From: Lentzea guizhouensis
GTDB taxonomy: Bacteria > Actinomycetota > Actinomycetes > Mycobacteriales > Pseudonocardiaceae
Assembly: GCF_001701025.1 (NCBI RefSeq)
Contig: NZ_CP016793.1
Span: 7,626,001 to 7,690,000 of the forward strand
DNA length: 64,000 nucleotides
Direction: 5' to 3'
This document shows positions 36,386 to 44,541 of this stretch, in pieces. How positions within the stretch are numbered: position 1 is the first letter of the stretch; each line of letters begins with the position of its first letter. A model generated the notes under the pieces. The model had not been told where the DNA came from and did no database searches. It was given only the letters and a program-made list of their open reading frames with translations. The position numbers were made by a program, and so were the translations under genes.

Positions 36386-37168
36386 ATGCGATTCGCGATC
36401 TATGTGCCGTGTTTTGGTCCGGAGCTGGGTGATCCGTCGGTGTTGGTGTCGCTGGCGGTCGCGGCGGAGGAGGCGGGCTGGGACGGGTTCTTCCTGTGGG
36501 ACCACGTGGTGGTGCCGGAGGAGCCGGTGGTGGCGGATGTGTGGGTGACGTTGGGTGCGGTGGCGGCGCGGACGTCGTCGATCCGGTTGGGGCCGATGGT
36601 GACGTCGTTGGGGCGGCGGCGGCCGTGGAAGGTGGCGTTGGAGGCGTCGTCGTTGCAGCGGTTGTCGGGTGGTCGGTTGACGCTCGGCATCGGTGCGGGT
36701 GTGCCGCAGGACTTCGTGCCGTTCGGTGAGTCGTTGTCCCGGGCGGAGGCGATGTCGGAGGGTGTGGAGCTGCTGCGGGCGTTGTTGTCCGGTGAGGTGG
36801 TTGATTACCGGGGTTCGGTGTTCCGTGCGGAGGGTGTGCGGTTCGCGCCGGTGGACGTGCCGATCTGGGTGGGTGGTATGTGGCCGCGGCAGGCGCCGTT
36901 CCGTGCGGCTGCTCTGGCGGATGGTCTGGTGCCGGCGGTGTTCGACGAGTCGGGTTTGGCGGTGGTCTCCCCTGCTGATGCGGCGCGGATCAGGGCGGAG
37001 TTCGTGGCGTCGGGTGGGCCGGTTGGCGGCGATCTGGCGGTGTGGGGTCCGGGGTTGTCGGATGTGGGTGCGTATGAGGAGGCGGGGGTGACGTGGGTGT
37101 TCACCGATGGTGGTGTGTCGTCGTTGGGTGAGTTGCGGGCGTTCGTGGCGGCTGGTCCCCCGCGGTGA
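36386..37168 (+). CDS. LLM-class F420- or flavin-dependent oxidoreductase
   Basis: A 260-residue luciferase-like monooxygenase-fold protein. It opens MRFAIYVPCFGPELGDPSVL, then AAEEAGWDGFFLWDHVV, RTSSIRLGPMVTSLGRRRPW and SGGRLTLGIGAGVPQDF, the standard LLM sequence blocks. In actinomycetes many members use coenzyme F420. The substrate is unknown. The ATG at 36386 starts the conserved text; the longer frame upstream is read-through of the preceding gene. It converges with a TetR gene 19 bases away. Confidence 0.87.
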   Translation: MRFAIYVPCFGPELGDPSVLVSLAVAAEEAGWDGFFLWDHVVVPEEPVVADVWVTLGAVAARTSSIRLGPMVTSLGRRRPWKVALEASSLQRLSGGRLTLGIGAGVPQDFVPFGESLSRAEAMSEGVELLRALLSGEVVDYRGSVFRAEGVRFAPVDVPIWVGGMWPRQAPFRAAALADGLVPAVFDESGLAVVSPADAARIRAEFVASGGPVGGDLAVWGPGLSDVGAYEEAGVTWVFTDGGVSSLGELRAFVAAGPPR

Positions 37169-37187
37169 GGGTCGGGTGTGGTGGGGG

Positions 37188-37748
37188 TCAGGCGTGGAGG
37201 CCTTCGAGGAGGGTGTCGAGGTAGCGGTGGGCGGAGGTGATGCGGTCGTCGGGTTTGTCGCCGTGGACGAGGACGGCGTAGGCGATGCCGCACATGAGGG
37301 GGACGATGTCGCTGTCGTGGACGGTGGGGCGGACGTGGCCTGCGTCGCGGGCGCGGGCGAAGAGGGCGTTGCCGATTGACCAGAGTTGTTGTTTGAGCTC
37401 GGTGGTGTGTGGGAGTGCGTCGGTGGTGGCGGCGACGACTTTGACCATGGAGGGGTCGGTGACCTGGGCTTCGACGGTGCGTTCGAGGAAGTCGCGCAGG
37501 GCGTGCCAGGGGTCGTCGGCGGTGAGTGCTTGCCGGCCGTGTGCGGTGAGGTGTTCGAGGCGGGGGGTGGCGATGGTTTCGAGGAGTGCTTCGGTGGTGG
37601 CGAAGTGGCGGTAGACGGTGCCGACGCCGAGTCCGGCTCGGCGTGCGACGTCGTTGAGCTGGAGGGGGGTGCCTTCGTCGACGAGTTCGCGGGCCACGGC
37701 GGTGATGCGGTCCCAGTTGCGGGCGGCGTCCTTGCGCTGTGGCGGCAT
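37188..37748 (-). CDS. TetR-family regulator
   Basis: A 186-residue repressor with a TetR helix-turn-helix at residues 13-55 (DRITAVARELVDEGTPLQ, then LNDVARRAGLGVGTVYRHF). The C-terminal domain binds an unknown ligand. It lies downstream of, and 9 bases from, a short-chain dehydrogenase gene on the same strand. A 13-bp palindrome GGATAGNCNATCC occurs just upstream of its start and again upstream of the dehydrogenase, so it likely represses itself, the dehydrogenase and perhaps the divergent CadD gene. Confidence 0.9.
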   Translation of the reverse strand: MPPQRKDAARNWDRITAVARELVDEGTPLQLNDVARRAGLGVGTVYRHFATTEALLETIATPRLEHLTAHGRQALTADDPWHALRDFLERTVEAQVTDPSMVKVVAATTDALPHTTELKQQLWSIGNALFARARDAGHVRPTVHDSDIVPLMCGIAYAVLVHGDKPDDRITSAHRYLDTLLEGLHA

Positions 37749-37757
37749 GCGACCAGT

Positions 37758-38627
37758 CTATTTGGATAGCCCATCCGGATCTGGGTGGCTGGGCCCGAGT
37801 GGCGCGTGCCGTTCACTGAGTCGGCGGACGGCGTCGATCACGCTGGGTTGTTGTGCGGCGCGGTGGGGGGTGGTGGGTTTCCCGTTCGGCCCGATGAGGA
37901 CACCCGTTCGGCCGTGCAGTGCCGGGTCGGTGGCGGCGATGATCGAGGGCCGTGCGGCGTGGGCGGCGGGGCCGGCGGTGGAGCGGGCGAACTTGCGCTT
38001 GACCAGTGGCCAGAGCAGGCGCAGTGGTGGCGAGACGATGTTCGGGTCGCTCATGGTGCCGTTGGTCATGTCGGTGGCTGCTCCCCCTGGGTCGGCGGCG
38101 AGCACGGTGATGGCGTCGGTGCGCGTACTGAGGTCGAGGGTGTAAGCGAGGTTTGCGAGCTTGGCGCGCCCGTACCAGTGGAAGCCGTAGTAGCCGCCGG
38201 GCGGTTCGACGTGGTTGAAGGTCTTCTTGGCCGCGACGACGGCTCCGGAGGTCACGTTGACGACGCGTCCGGTGATCACGGGGAGCAGCAGCTCGGTGAG
38301 CAGGTAGGGCGAGAGGTGGTTGACGACGAACGACGCCTCGACGCCGTCGATCTGCTGGCGGCGCGGGAACATCGCGCCGACGTTGTTGACGAGCACGTCG
38401 AGCGGCCCTTCGTCGGTGAGCGTCTTCGCGAGCGCGCGCACCTCGCTCAGTGAGGCGAGGTCGGCGCGGAGAAACCGTGCCTCTCCCCCGATCCGCGCGA
38501 CTGCCTCCTCCCCTCGCCGCGGGTCGCGTCCGACGACGGTGACGGCGAAGCCTTCTCGTGCGAGTCCTTTCGCGGTCTCCAGTCCGATGCCGGCGGTTCC
38601 GGCGGTTACCACGGCCGTGCGTGTCAT
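37758..38627 (-). CDS. Short-chain dehydrogenase/reductase
   Basis: A 289-residue NAD(P)-dependent oxidoreductase of the SDR fold. The cofactor loop is VVTAGTAGIGLETAKGL near the start, NNVG follows at about residue 80, the serine is in VVNVTSGAV, and the Y-x3-K pair appears as WYGRAKLAN. The active site is therefore complete. It resembles the retinol-dehydrogenase-like group. ATG 38627 is chosen because the cofactor fold starts there. The gene is divergent from a CadD-type transporter and precedes its probable repressor. Confidence 0.87.
   Translation of the reverse strand: MTRTAVVTAGTAGIGLETAKGLAREGFAVTVVGRDPRRGEEAVARIGGEARFLRADLASLSEVRALAKTLTDEGPLDVLVNNVGAMFPRRQQIDGVEASFVVNHLSPYLLTELLLPVITGRVVNVTSGAVVAAKKTFNHVEPPGGYYGFHWYGRAKLANLAYTLDLSTRTDAITVLAADPGGAATDMTNGTMSDPNIVSPPLRLLWPLVKRKFARSTAGPAAHAARPSIIAATDPALHGRTGVLIGPNGKPTTPHRAAQQPSVIDAVRRLSERHAPLGPSHPDPDGLSK
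37764..37776. promoter_or_regulatory. TetR operator copy 1
   Basis: GGATAGCCCATCC, a palindrome of GGAT and ATCC with 5 central bases, located 16 bases before the TetR start and inside the last codons of the dehydrogenase gene. The same pattern recurs at 38642. Confidence 0.6.
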
Positions 38628-38641
38628 CACGTCTCCAATGC

Positions 38642-38654
38642 GGATAGTCGATCC
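38642..38654. promoter_or_regulatory. TetR operator copy 2
   Basis: GGATAGTCGATCC, same form as the copy at 37764 (GGATAG, variable bases, ATCC). It lies 15 bases upstream of the dehydrogenase start and within the 90-base divergent promoter region shared with the CadD-type gene. A further ATCCGGAT palindrome follows at about 38672. Confidence 0.65.
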
Positions 38655-38717
38655 GTTTTGAACGCTAGCACATCCGGATGAACTATCCACTTCGCTCGTG
38701 CGCAAGAATCCCCGCTC

Positions 38718-39269
38718 GTGGACCTCGCCGTGATCGCCCAGGCCGCGGGCATGTTCGCCGTCACCAACGTCGACGACCTGGTTGTCCTGGCCCTGTTCTT
38801 CGCCCGCGCCCGCTCCGCCTGGCAGGTCGTGGCCGGCCAGTACCTGGGCTTCGCGGGCATCCTCGTGGTGGCGGTGATGGGCTCACTCGGCGCTTCCCTG
38901 CTTCCCGAGCACGCCCGCCCCTGGCTCGGTCTGATCCCCCTGGCGCTGGGCTTGAAGGCGGCGTGGGCGTTGTGGCGCGGTGGCGACGACGAGGACGACC
39001 CCGACGCGGCCCCCGGCGTCCTGGCGGTCGCGGGCGTGACCCTGGCCAACGGCGGCGACAACATCGGCGTCTACGTCCCCGTCTTCACCGTGACCGACGC
39101 CCTCTGGCTCTACGTCACGGTCTTCCTGGTCCTCGTCGGCGTGTGGTGCCTGGCCGGCTGGTTCCTCGCCTCCCGTCAGGTCGTCGCCCGCGCGCTGGCC
39201 AAGTGGGGCCACCTCGCCCTGCCGGTGGTGCTGATCGGCATTGGGCTGTTGGTGTTGTTCTCCGGCTGA
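38718..39269 (+). CDS. Cadmium resistance transporter (CadD-like) membrane protein
   Basis: A 183-residue membrane protein with five predicted helices. It shows the CadD/LysE-like motifs TNVDDLVVLALFFARAR near residue 16 and TLANGGDNIGVYVPVF near residue 108, with acidic residues inside helices as expected for cation transport. It probably exports a divalent cation such as cadmium, though the specificity is unproven. GTG 38718 starts it. It is divergent from the SDR gene across the shared operator region and 30 bases upstream of the NACHT gene, so those two genes may share a transcript. Confidence 0.82.
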   Translation: MDLAVIAQAAGMFAVTNVDDLVVLALFFARARSAWQVVAGQYLGFAGILVVAVMGSLGASLLPEHARPWLGLIPLALGLKAAWALWRGGDDEDDPDAAPGVLAVAGVTLANGGDNIGVYVPVFTVTDALWLYVTVFLVLVGVWCLAGWFLASRQVVARALAKWGHLALPVVLIGIGLLVLFSG

Positions 39270-39299
39270 GCACGCGGCTCATCGGGTAAGAACCTTCGG

Positions 39300-42242
39300 G
39301 TGCGAAGGACCTACAGCTACACCGAGGCCGTGCAGATCCTCGGCGGCAAGGACCACCCGGTCGTGGCCGCCATGGACAAGGCCCTGGGCGGGGCGCTGCT
39401 CGCGGGGTCGCTCGGTCTGTGGCAGGTGCTGGACCTGTTCGACGCCAAGCCGGACTTCACCCGCCTGTTCTCCGAGCTGGTCACCAAGCTGTCCGACAAG
39501 AGGCGCGGTCTGAGCCGCTACGACCGCACCCAGCGCCTTGCCGCCGCGCACGCGGTCGTGGTGATGACGGCGTTCTTCGAGTCCCTGCAGGCGCTGGAAC
39601 TCCCGTTCCGCCTCTCGCCCGCCGACACCGAGCACGTCCACGGCTTCGCGCCGTTCGAACAGTCGCTGCCGCTGCCCAAAGCCGGTCGCCCCTACGAGGA
39701 CAATCTGCGCCGGATCGCCGAGTTGTACGAACACCTCACCGCGGACACGTCATCGGTGCTGCTGGCGCTCAGCCACTGGGACCAGCTGACCGAGACCGAG
39801 GCCGGCCGGGTGCTGACCCAGCTCGCCCCGCTGCCGGGCCGTGCCCTCGCCCGCTACGAGGAGCTGTTCCGCCAGCTCGCCGTCGACTTCCCGGAGATCG
39901 CGTTCTGGTGCTCCCTCGAGGACCACCGCGGCACCCGAGCCGCCCTCGCGCGCCTGGAGGAGGTTCTGCGCGAGACGACCACCGACATCACCGCCGACAC
40001 CCGCCAGACCGAGCTGTGCGCCGTCTACCGGGCCGCCCTGGACCGCCCGCTGCTCAGGTCCGGCGACATCCCTAACGGCCTGCGCGTGCCGACCCTGGGT
40101 GAGGCGTACGTCGACCCGCGCTTCCAGGTGCTGGGCAGCAGCGACCGCCCGCTGGTCCCCTCGATCGCCGACTCCTGGGCGGACGTCCCGGAGCGTGCGG
40201 ACCTCGACGGCTTCCTCGCCGGTCACCTGACCTCGCCGCGCGCGTGCAACGCTCCCCTGCTGGTCCTGGGCGACCCCGGCTCCGGCAAGTCGGTGCTGAC
40301 CGAGATGCTCGCCGCCCGGTTACCCGCCTCCGACTTCGCCGTCGTCCGCATCGAGCTGCGCGACACCCCGGTCGACGCCGACCTCGTGCGCCAGGTCGAA
40401 CACGGCCTGCACCACCTGCTGGACGACCAGGTCAGCTGGGCCGGCTTCTCCCGTCGAACGGGTGGCGCGGTGCCGGTGGTGATCCTCGACGGCCTGGACG
40501 AGCTGATGCAGGCCACCGGTGTCGGCCAGACCCGGTACCTGACGACGATCGCCGAGTTCCAGGAGAGGCTGCGGGCCAAGGGGCGTCCGGCGATCTTCGT
40601 GGTGACGAGCCGGTTGAGCGTCTGCGCGGGGATGGAGCTGCCGCCGTGGTCGTCGGTGGTGCGGTTGCTGCCGTTCTCGGACGACCAGGTCCGCCAGTGG
40701 CTCGACGTGTGGAACGCGTCCAACCCTCCGTTGCCCGCCGAGGTGGCGTTGTCGTACCCGGATCTCGCCGCCCAGCCGCTGTTGTTGCTGATGCTGGCGC
40801 TGTTCGAGGCGGTCGACGGCTCCCTGCAACGGGACCGCGCCTCGCTGAGCCAGGCCCAGCTCTACGAACGCCTGCTGTCCCGTTTCGCCGAACGCGAGAT
40901 CACCAAGTCCGGGGCCTCCCGCTCGGCCGCCGACGTGCGGGCCGATGTCGAGTTCGAGCTGGACCGGCTGTCGGTGGTGGCACTGGCGATGTTCAACCGT
41001 GGCGCCCAGTGGGTGACCGAACAGCAGGTCTCGGCTGACCTGGCGGTGCTGCTGGAGGTGGAGTCGGCGGACCGGTCGGTGGGGACGCGGACGCCGTTGT
41101 CGGCGGGTGAGCTGGCGCTGGGGCGGTTCTTCTTCGTGCAGAAGTCGGAGGCGGTGCGCGGGGACGACACCCGGCTGGCGACCTACGAGTTCCTGCACGC
41201 CACCTTCGGCGAGTACCTGGTGGCGCGGTTCGCGTGGCGGACGTTGCTGGAGCTGCACCGGGAGGATTCGGCCCGGTCGCGGCGGAAGTCCACTGTGGAT
41301 GACACGGAGCTGTACTCGGTGTTGTCGTACATGACGTTGACGACGAGCCAGCCGGTGCTCGGCTTCCTGCGCAACCTGTCGGTCGGTTCCGATCGTGATG
41401 GTTTGTTCGGCTTGGTGGTGCGGCTGCTCGCGACGCGCGACGACCGACGGCTCTCCCGTGGCACCTACGAACCCGTGCCCACGGTGGATTCCGTGCGCGA
41501 TGCCAGATATGCGGTGAACTTGGTCGTACTGGCGTTGCTGCTGCGACGACGGATCTACGCCTCGGACATCGGCTTCCACGTGGACGACTGGCAGCGGGCC
41601 GCGTTGTTCTGGAAGTCACGGCTGCCCAGGGCGGAGTGGGCGAGCGTCGTCAGGATGCTGTGGGTCGACCGGGACCCGGACCGCCACTTCTCCGTGAGCC
41701 TGAGCGGTCCGAAGCGGTCGACAGGGGTGGTGGGCATTGGGACGACTGAGCCTTACCTCACCCTGGACGAGGTTGGCCTCATGATCCGGGAGGCGCTGGC
41801 GCCGCTGATCTCCGCCTACGGGTTTCGGGTGGCGGCAGCATTGGTCGAACTGTCGGCCGCCACGGTCCACGACTGGTTGCCCGCGCTCACCCTGCTCGCG
41901 GACGCTTCTCCTCCCGAGGACCTGCTCGTCAGGGAGGTGAGCGCGCGGCTCGGCCGGGGCGGTGACGATCGTGCGATTCTCGCGGAGTTCAGCGGCATCC
42001 CGTTCAACCAGTGTCCCGAAGCGCTGGACGCCATGCTGCGGCTGCACGAGCAGGACTCGCCGGTGCTGTCCGAGGACTGGCGGATCAGGGGCAGCCTGGT
42101 CGTGCTGGTGCGTGAAGCGTTGGAGGCACCTGAGCAGGTTTGGCCGGACCTGCTCAAGCGGGCCACAGCGGCCGCGCACGACTTGGGTCTGCAACGGCCT
42201 CCGACAAAGCCGCCGCCAGCCCCGACAGATCCTCCTCGCTGA
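39300..42242 (+). CDS. NACHT-domain STAND ATPase, bacterial NLR-like (NNH7-type N-terminus)
   Basis: A 980-residue multidomain NTPase. The N-terminal 240 residues (RRTYSYTEAVQILGGKDHPV, then DKALGGALLAG) are helical and resemble the NACHT N-terminal helical domain 7 class. The NACHT module has Walker A GDPGSGKSV near residue 324, Walker B VVILDGLDELMQ near 394, VVTSRLSVCAG (sensor 1) and FLHATFGEYLVAR (winged-helix end). The last 400 residues are helical with no WD40, LRR or TPR pattern I can see. Relatives of this class defend against phages by sensing a phage product and triggering a cell response. The GTG start follows the CadD-type gene by 30 bases. Confidence 0.85.
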   Translation: MRRTYSYTEAVQILGGKDHPVVAAMDKALGGALLAGSLGLWQVLDLFDAKPDFTRLFSELVTKLSDKRRGLSRYDRTQRLAAAHAVVVMTAFFESLQALELPFRLSPADTEHVHGFAPFEQSLPLPKAGRPYEDNLRRIAELYEHLTADTSSVLLALSHWDQLTETEAGRVLTQLAPLPGRALARYEELFRQLAVDFPEIAFWCSLEDHRGTRAALARLEEVLRETTTDITADTRQTELCAVYRAALDRPLLRSGDIPNGLRVPTLGEAYVDPRFQVLGSSDRPLVPSIADSWADVPERADLDGFLAGHLTSPRACNAPLLVLGDPGSGKSVLTEMLAARLPASDFAVVRIELRDTPVDADLVRQVEHGLHHLLDDQVSWAGFSRRTGGAVPVVILDGLDELMQATGVGQTRYLTTIAEFQERLRAKGRPAIFVVTSRLSVCAGMELPPWSSVVRLLPFSDDQVRQWLDVWNASNPPLPAEVALSYPDLAAQPLLLLMLALFEAVDGSLQRDRASLSQAQLYERLLSRFAEREITKSGASRSAADVRADVEFELDRLSVVALAMFNRGAQWVTEQQVSADLAVLLEVESADRSVGTRTPLSAGELALGRFFFVQKSEAVRGDDTRLATYEFLHATFGEYLVARFAWRTLLELHREDSARSRRKSTVDDTELYSVLSYMTLTTSQPVLGFLRNLSVGSDRDGLFGLVVRLLATRDDRRLSRGTYEPVPTVDSVRDARYAVNLVVLALLLRRRIYASDIGFHVDDWQRAALFWKSRLPRAEWASVVRMLWVDRDPDRHFSVSLSGPKRSTGVVGIGTTEPYLTLDEVGLMIREALAPLISAYGFRVAAALVELSAATVHDWLPALTLLADASPPEDLLVREVSARLGRGGDDRAILAEFSGIPFNQCPEALDAMLRLHEQDSPVLSEDWRIRGSLVVLVREALEAPEQVWPDLLKRATAAAHDLGLQRPPTKPPPAPTDPPR

Positions 42243-42420
42243 GGTCCCTCTCCCCCACCCTGCGCAACACCTCCGTCCGCGAGCACACCACCACCGCCCC
42301 CAGGCACGCCCCCAACTCCGCCGCCGCCACGATCTCGGGCACCCCGTTGTGCACGACCAGGATCGGGTCGAGGGTCTCGGTGTAGAGCAGGTGCTCGATG
42401 TCCCGCCCGGTGATGGCCAT
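42154..42420 (-). CDS. Small hypothetical protein overlapping the NACHT 3' end
   Basis: An 88-residue protein reading MAITGRDIEHLLYTETLD, then PILVVHNGVPEIVAAAELG and SRTEVLRRVGERDLSEEDL. It looks like a compact alpha/beta protein and codon use supports it. It converges with the NACHT gene and overlaps its last 89 bases, where both frames read plausibly. ATG 42420 lies 2 bases after the stop of the WYL regulator gene upstream, so it is probably co-transcribed with that regulator. The family is not recognised. Confidence 0.65.
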   Translation of the reverse strand: MAITGRDIEHLLYTETLDPILVVHNGVPEIVAAAELGACLGAVVVCSRTEVLRRVGERDLSEEDLSGLAAALSEAVADPSRARPLWPA

Positions 42421-42422
42421 GG

Positions 42423-43367
42423 TCAGTCTTGTACGGCGCGGGCGTAGCGGGCCGCAAGGGTGCGAACGTGTGCAACCAGGTCGGGTGGTGAGGTGACTTC
42501 GAAGTCGAAGCCGAGCATGCTGATCCACACCGCGAGGGTCTCGACGGAGTCGGAGCCGGTCACGAGCACGCAGGAGGTCTCGTCGACGGCTTCGACGGTG
42601 CCGATGGCCGGGCTGATGCGGGCGATGACGTCGTGTGCCGGGGCGTGGACGGTGACGCGGGCGAGGTAGCGCCAGGCGGCTGAGGTCACCCGGGAGGCGA
42701 CGAAGGTGGTGGCGTCGAACTCGCGTGGGGTGAAGCGGGGGCCGTGGGGTGGTGTGGGGCGGGTGATGCGGTCGACGCGGAAGCTGCGCCAGTCCTGCTT
42801 GTCGGCGTCCCAGGCGACGAGGTACCAGCGGCGGCCCCAGTTGACGAGGCGGTGTGGTTCGGCGCGGCGGCGGGTGGGGGTGCCGTCGTGGGCTGTGTAG
42901 TCGAAGCGGATGGTGTCGCTGTCGCGGCAGGCGGCGGCGAGGGTGGTGAGCAGTTCGGGGTCCACGGCGGGGGCCGGGGTGTCCCTGGGAACGGACTCGA
43001 CGCCGTCGAGTGCGGAGACGCGGTGGCGCAGGCGGGACGGCAGGACCTGTTCGAGTTTGAGCAGGGCGCGCAGGGAGACCTCCTCCAGGCCGGTGACCGG
43101 GGTGGTGCGCAGGGCCACGGCGACGGCGACGGCCTCGTTGTCGTCGAGCAGCAGCGGGGGTAGTTCGGCGCCGGCGCCGAGGCGGTAGCCGCCGAAGCTT
43201 CCGGTGGTGGCGTTGACGGGGTAGCCGAGCTCGCGCAGCCGGTCGACGTCGCGGCGGACGGTGCGGGGGCTGATCCGCAGCTCGTCGGCGAGCTCGGAGC
43301 CCTGCCAGTCGCGGCGGGACTGCAGCAGTGCGAGCAGGCGCAGCAGGCGCGCCGAGGTCTCCAACAT
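42423..43367 (-). CDS. WYL-domain (YafY-type) transcriptional regulator
   Basis: A 314-residue regulator closely parallel to the one at 15.6 kb. Helix-turn-helix: LALLQSRRDWQGSELADELR, then ISPRTVRRDVDRLR. The shared phrase GGYRLGAGAELPPLLLDD is near residue 65. The WYL part is RLVNWGRRWYLVAWDADKQDW. The C-terminal extension is present. ATG 43367 is chosen over a longer frame that is antisense to the epoxide hydrolase gene. It is divergent from that gene by 31 bases, the same arrangement as at 15.5 kb, and should control it. Confidence 0.87.
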   Translation of the reverse strand: MLETSARLLRLLALLQSRRDWQGSELADELRISPRTVRRDVDRLRELGYPVNATTGSFGGYRLGAGAELPPLLLDDNEAVAVAVALRTTPVTGLEEVSLRALLKLEQVLPSRLRHRVSALDGVESVPRDTPAPAVDPELLTTLAAACRDSDTIRFDYTAHDGTPTRRRAEPHRLVNWGRRWYLVAWDADKQDWRSFRVDRITRPTPPHGPRFTPREFDATTFVASRVTSAAWRYLARVTVHAPAHDVIARISPAIGTVEAVDETSCVLVTGSDSVETLAVWISMLGFDFEVTSPPDLVAHVRTLAARYARAVQD

Positions 43368-43398
43368 GACCGAAACTTTAGGACAGGAGGTGGCCTCA

Positions 43399-44505
43399 AT
43401 GGCCGATAACGTGCGGGTTATGACGGAGATCAGGGATTTTCGGGTGGCGGTCGACGCGGCGGACGTCGACGAGCTGAAGCTGCGGCTCGCGCGCACCCGG
43501 TGGACCGACCAGGTTCCGGGTGCGGGTGATCTGTACGGCGACGACGTGGCGAAGGTCCAGGAGCTGGCGCGGTACTGGGCGGAGGAGTTCGACTGGGGCG
43601 CGGTGCAGGAGCGGCTCAACTCGTTCCCGCAGTTCGTCACCGAGGTCGACGGCGCGAACGTCCACTTCCTGCACGTGCGCAGCGAGAACCCGGACGCGGT
43701 GCCGTTGCTGATGGTCCACGGCTGGCCGGGCACGGTGCTGGAGTTCGTGGACGTCATCGAGCACCTGCGCGAGGACTTCCACCTGGTCGTCCCCTCCACG
43801 CCCGGTGTCGGGTTCTCCGGTCCGACGACCGAGCGGGGCTGGCACTCCGGGCGGATCGCGCGGGCGTACGCGGAGCTGATGAGCCGGCTGGGGTACGAGC
43901 GGTACGGGGTGCACGGCAACGACGCGGGGTCGATCATCGGGCCCGAGGTCGGGCGGGTGGATCCCGAGCACGTGGTGGGTGTGCACGTGACGCAGATCTT
44001 CTCGTTCCCGTCGGGTGACCCGGCCGAGATGGAGGGCCTGACCGAGGACGACTTCCGGCGGCTGGGGGTGCTGCAGAACTTCTGGGAGACGATGTCGGGG
44101 TACGCGAAGCTGCAGCAGGCGCGGCCGCAGAACGTGGCGTTCGGGCTCGCGGACTCCCCCGTCGGGCAGCTGGCGTGGATCCTGCAGCTCATGGGTGAAC
44201 CGGCGGTGAGCAGGGACTTCCTGCTGGCCAACGTGTCGGTCTACTGGTTCACCAACACCGCGGGCTCCTCGGCGCGGCTGTACTTCGAGGACGCGCACCG
44301 CGAGGACGCCTCCAGCGAGCCGACGACGTTCCCGATGGGGGTGGCGATCTTCCCCGACGACTTCCAGACCATCCGCCGCTTCGCCGAGCGCGACCACCAC
44401 AACCTGGTGCACTGGTCGGAGTTCGAACGCGGCGGGCACTACTCCGGGCACGAGGCGCCGGACCTGCTCGCGAACGACCTGAAGGTGTTCTTCGCGAAGC
44501 TGTAG
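43399..44505 (+). CDS. Epoxide hydrolase (EHN family), second WYL-linked copy
   Basis: A 368-residue alpha/beta hydrolase with an EHN lid (YWAEEFDWGAVQERLNSFPQ). The core has MVHGWPGTVLEF (oxyanion), PSTPGVGFSG, the nucleophile region HGNDAGS and the catalytic histidine in FERGGHYSGHE. ATG 43399 has AGGAGG 7 bases upstream. Sequence order and many phrases match the protein at 14.5 kb (FPQFVTE, IHF/VHF, HVRSE, RYGV), so the pair arose by duplication. The nucleophile neighbourhood differs (GDVGAG versus NDAGS), suggesting a different substrate. Confidence 0.88.
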   Translation: MADNVRVMTEIRDFRVAVDAADVDELKLRLARTRWTDQVPGAGDLYGDDVAKVQELARYWAEEFDWGAVQERLNSFPQFVTEVDGANVHFLHVRSENPDAVPLLMVHGWPGTVLEFVDVIEHLREDFHLVVPSTPGVGFSGPTTERGWHSGRIARAYAELMSRLGYERYGVHGNDAGSIIGPEVGRVDPEHVVGVHVTQIFSFPSGDPAEMEGLTEDDFRRLGVLQNFWETMSGYAKLQQARPQNVAFGLADSPVGQLAWILQLMGEPAVSRDFLLANVSVYWFTNTAGSSARLYFEDAHREDASSEPTTFPMGVAIFPDDFQTIRRFAERDHHNLVHWSEFERGGHYSGHEAPDLLANDLKVFFAKL

Positions 44506-44541
44506 GGCGTAGCGGACAGGCGGTCAGGGCACCCCTGCGCG

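Noticed and set aside
43368..44231. Minus-strand extension of the second WYL regulator to 602 residues
   Set aside because: It is the antisense of the epoxide hydrolase gene. The conserved helix-turn-helix starts at ATG 43367.
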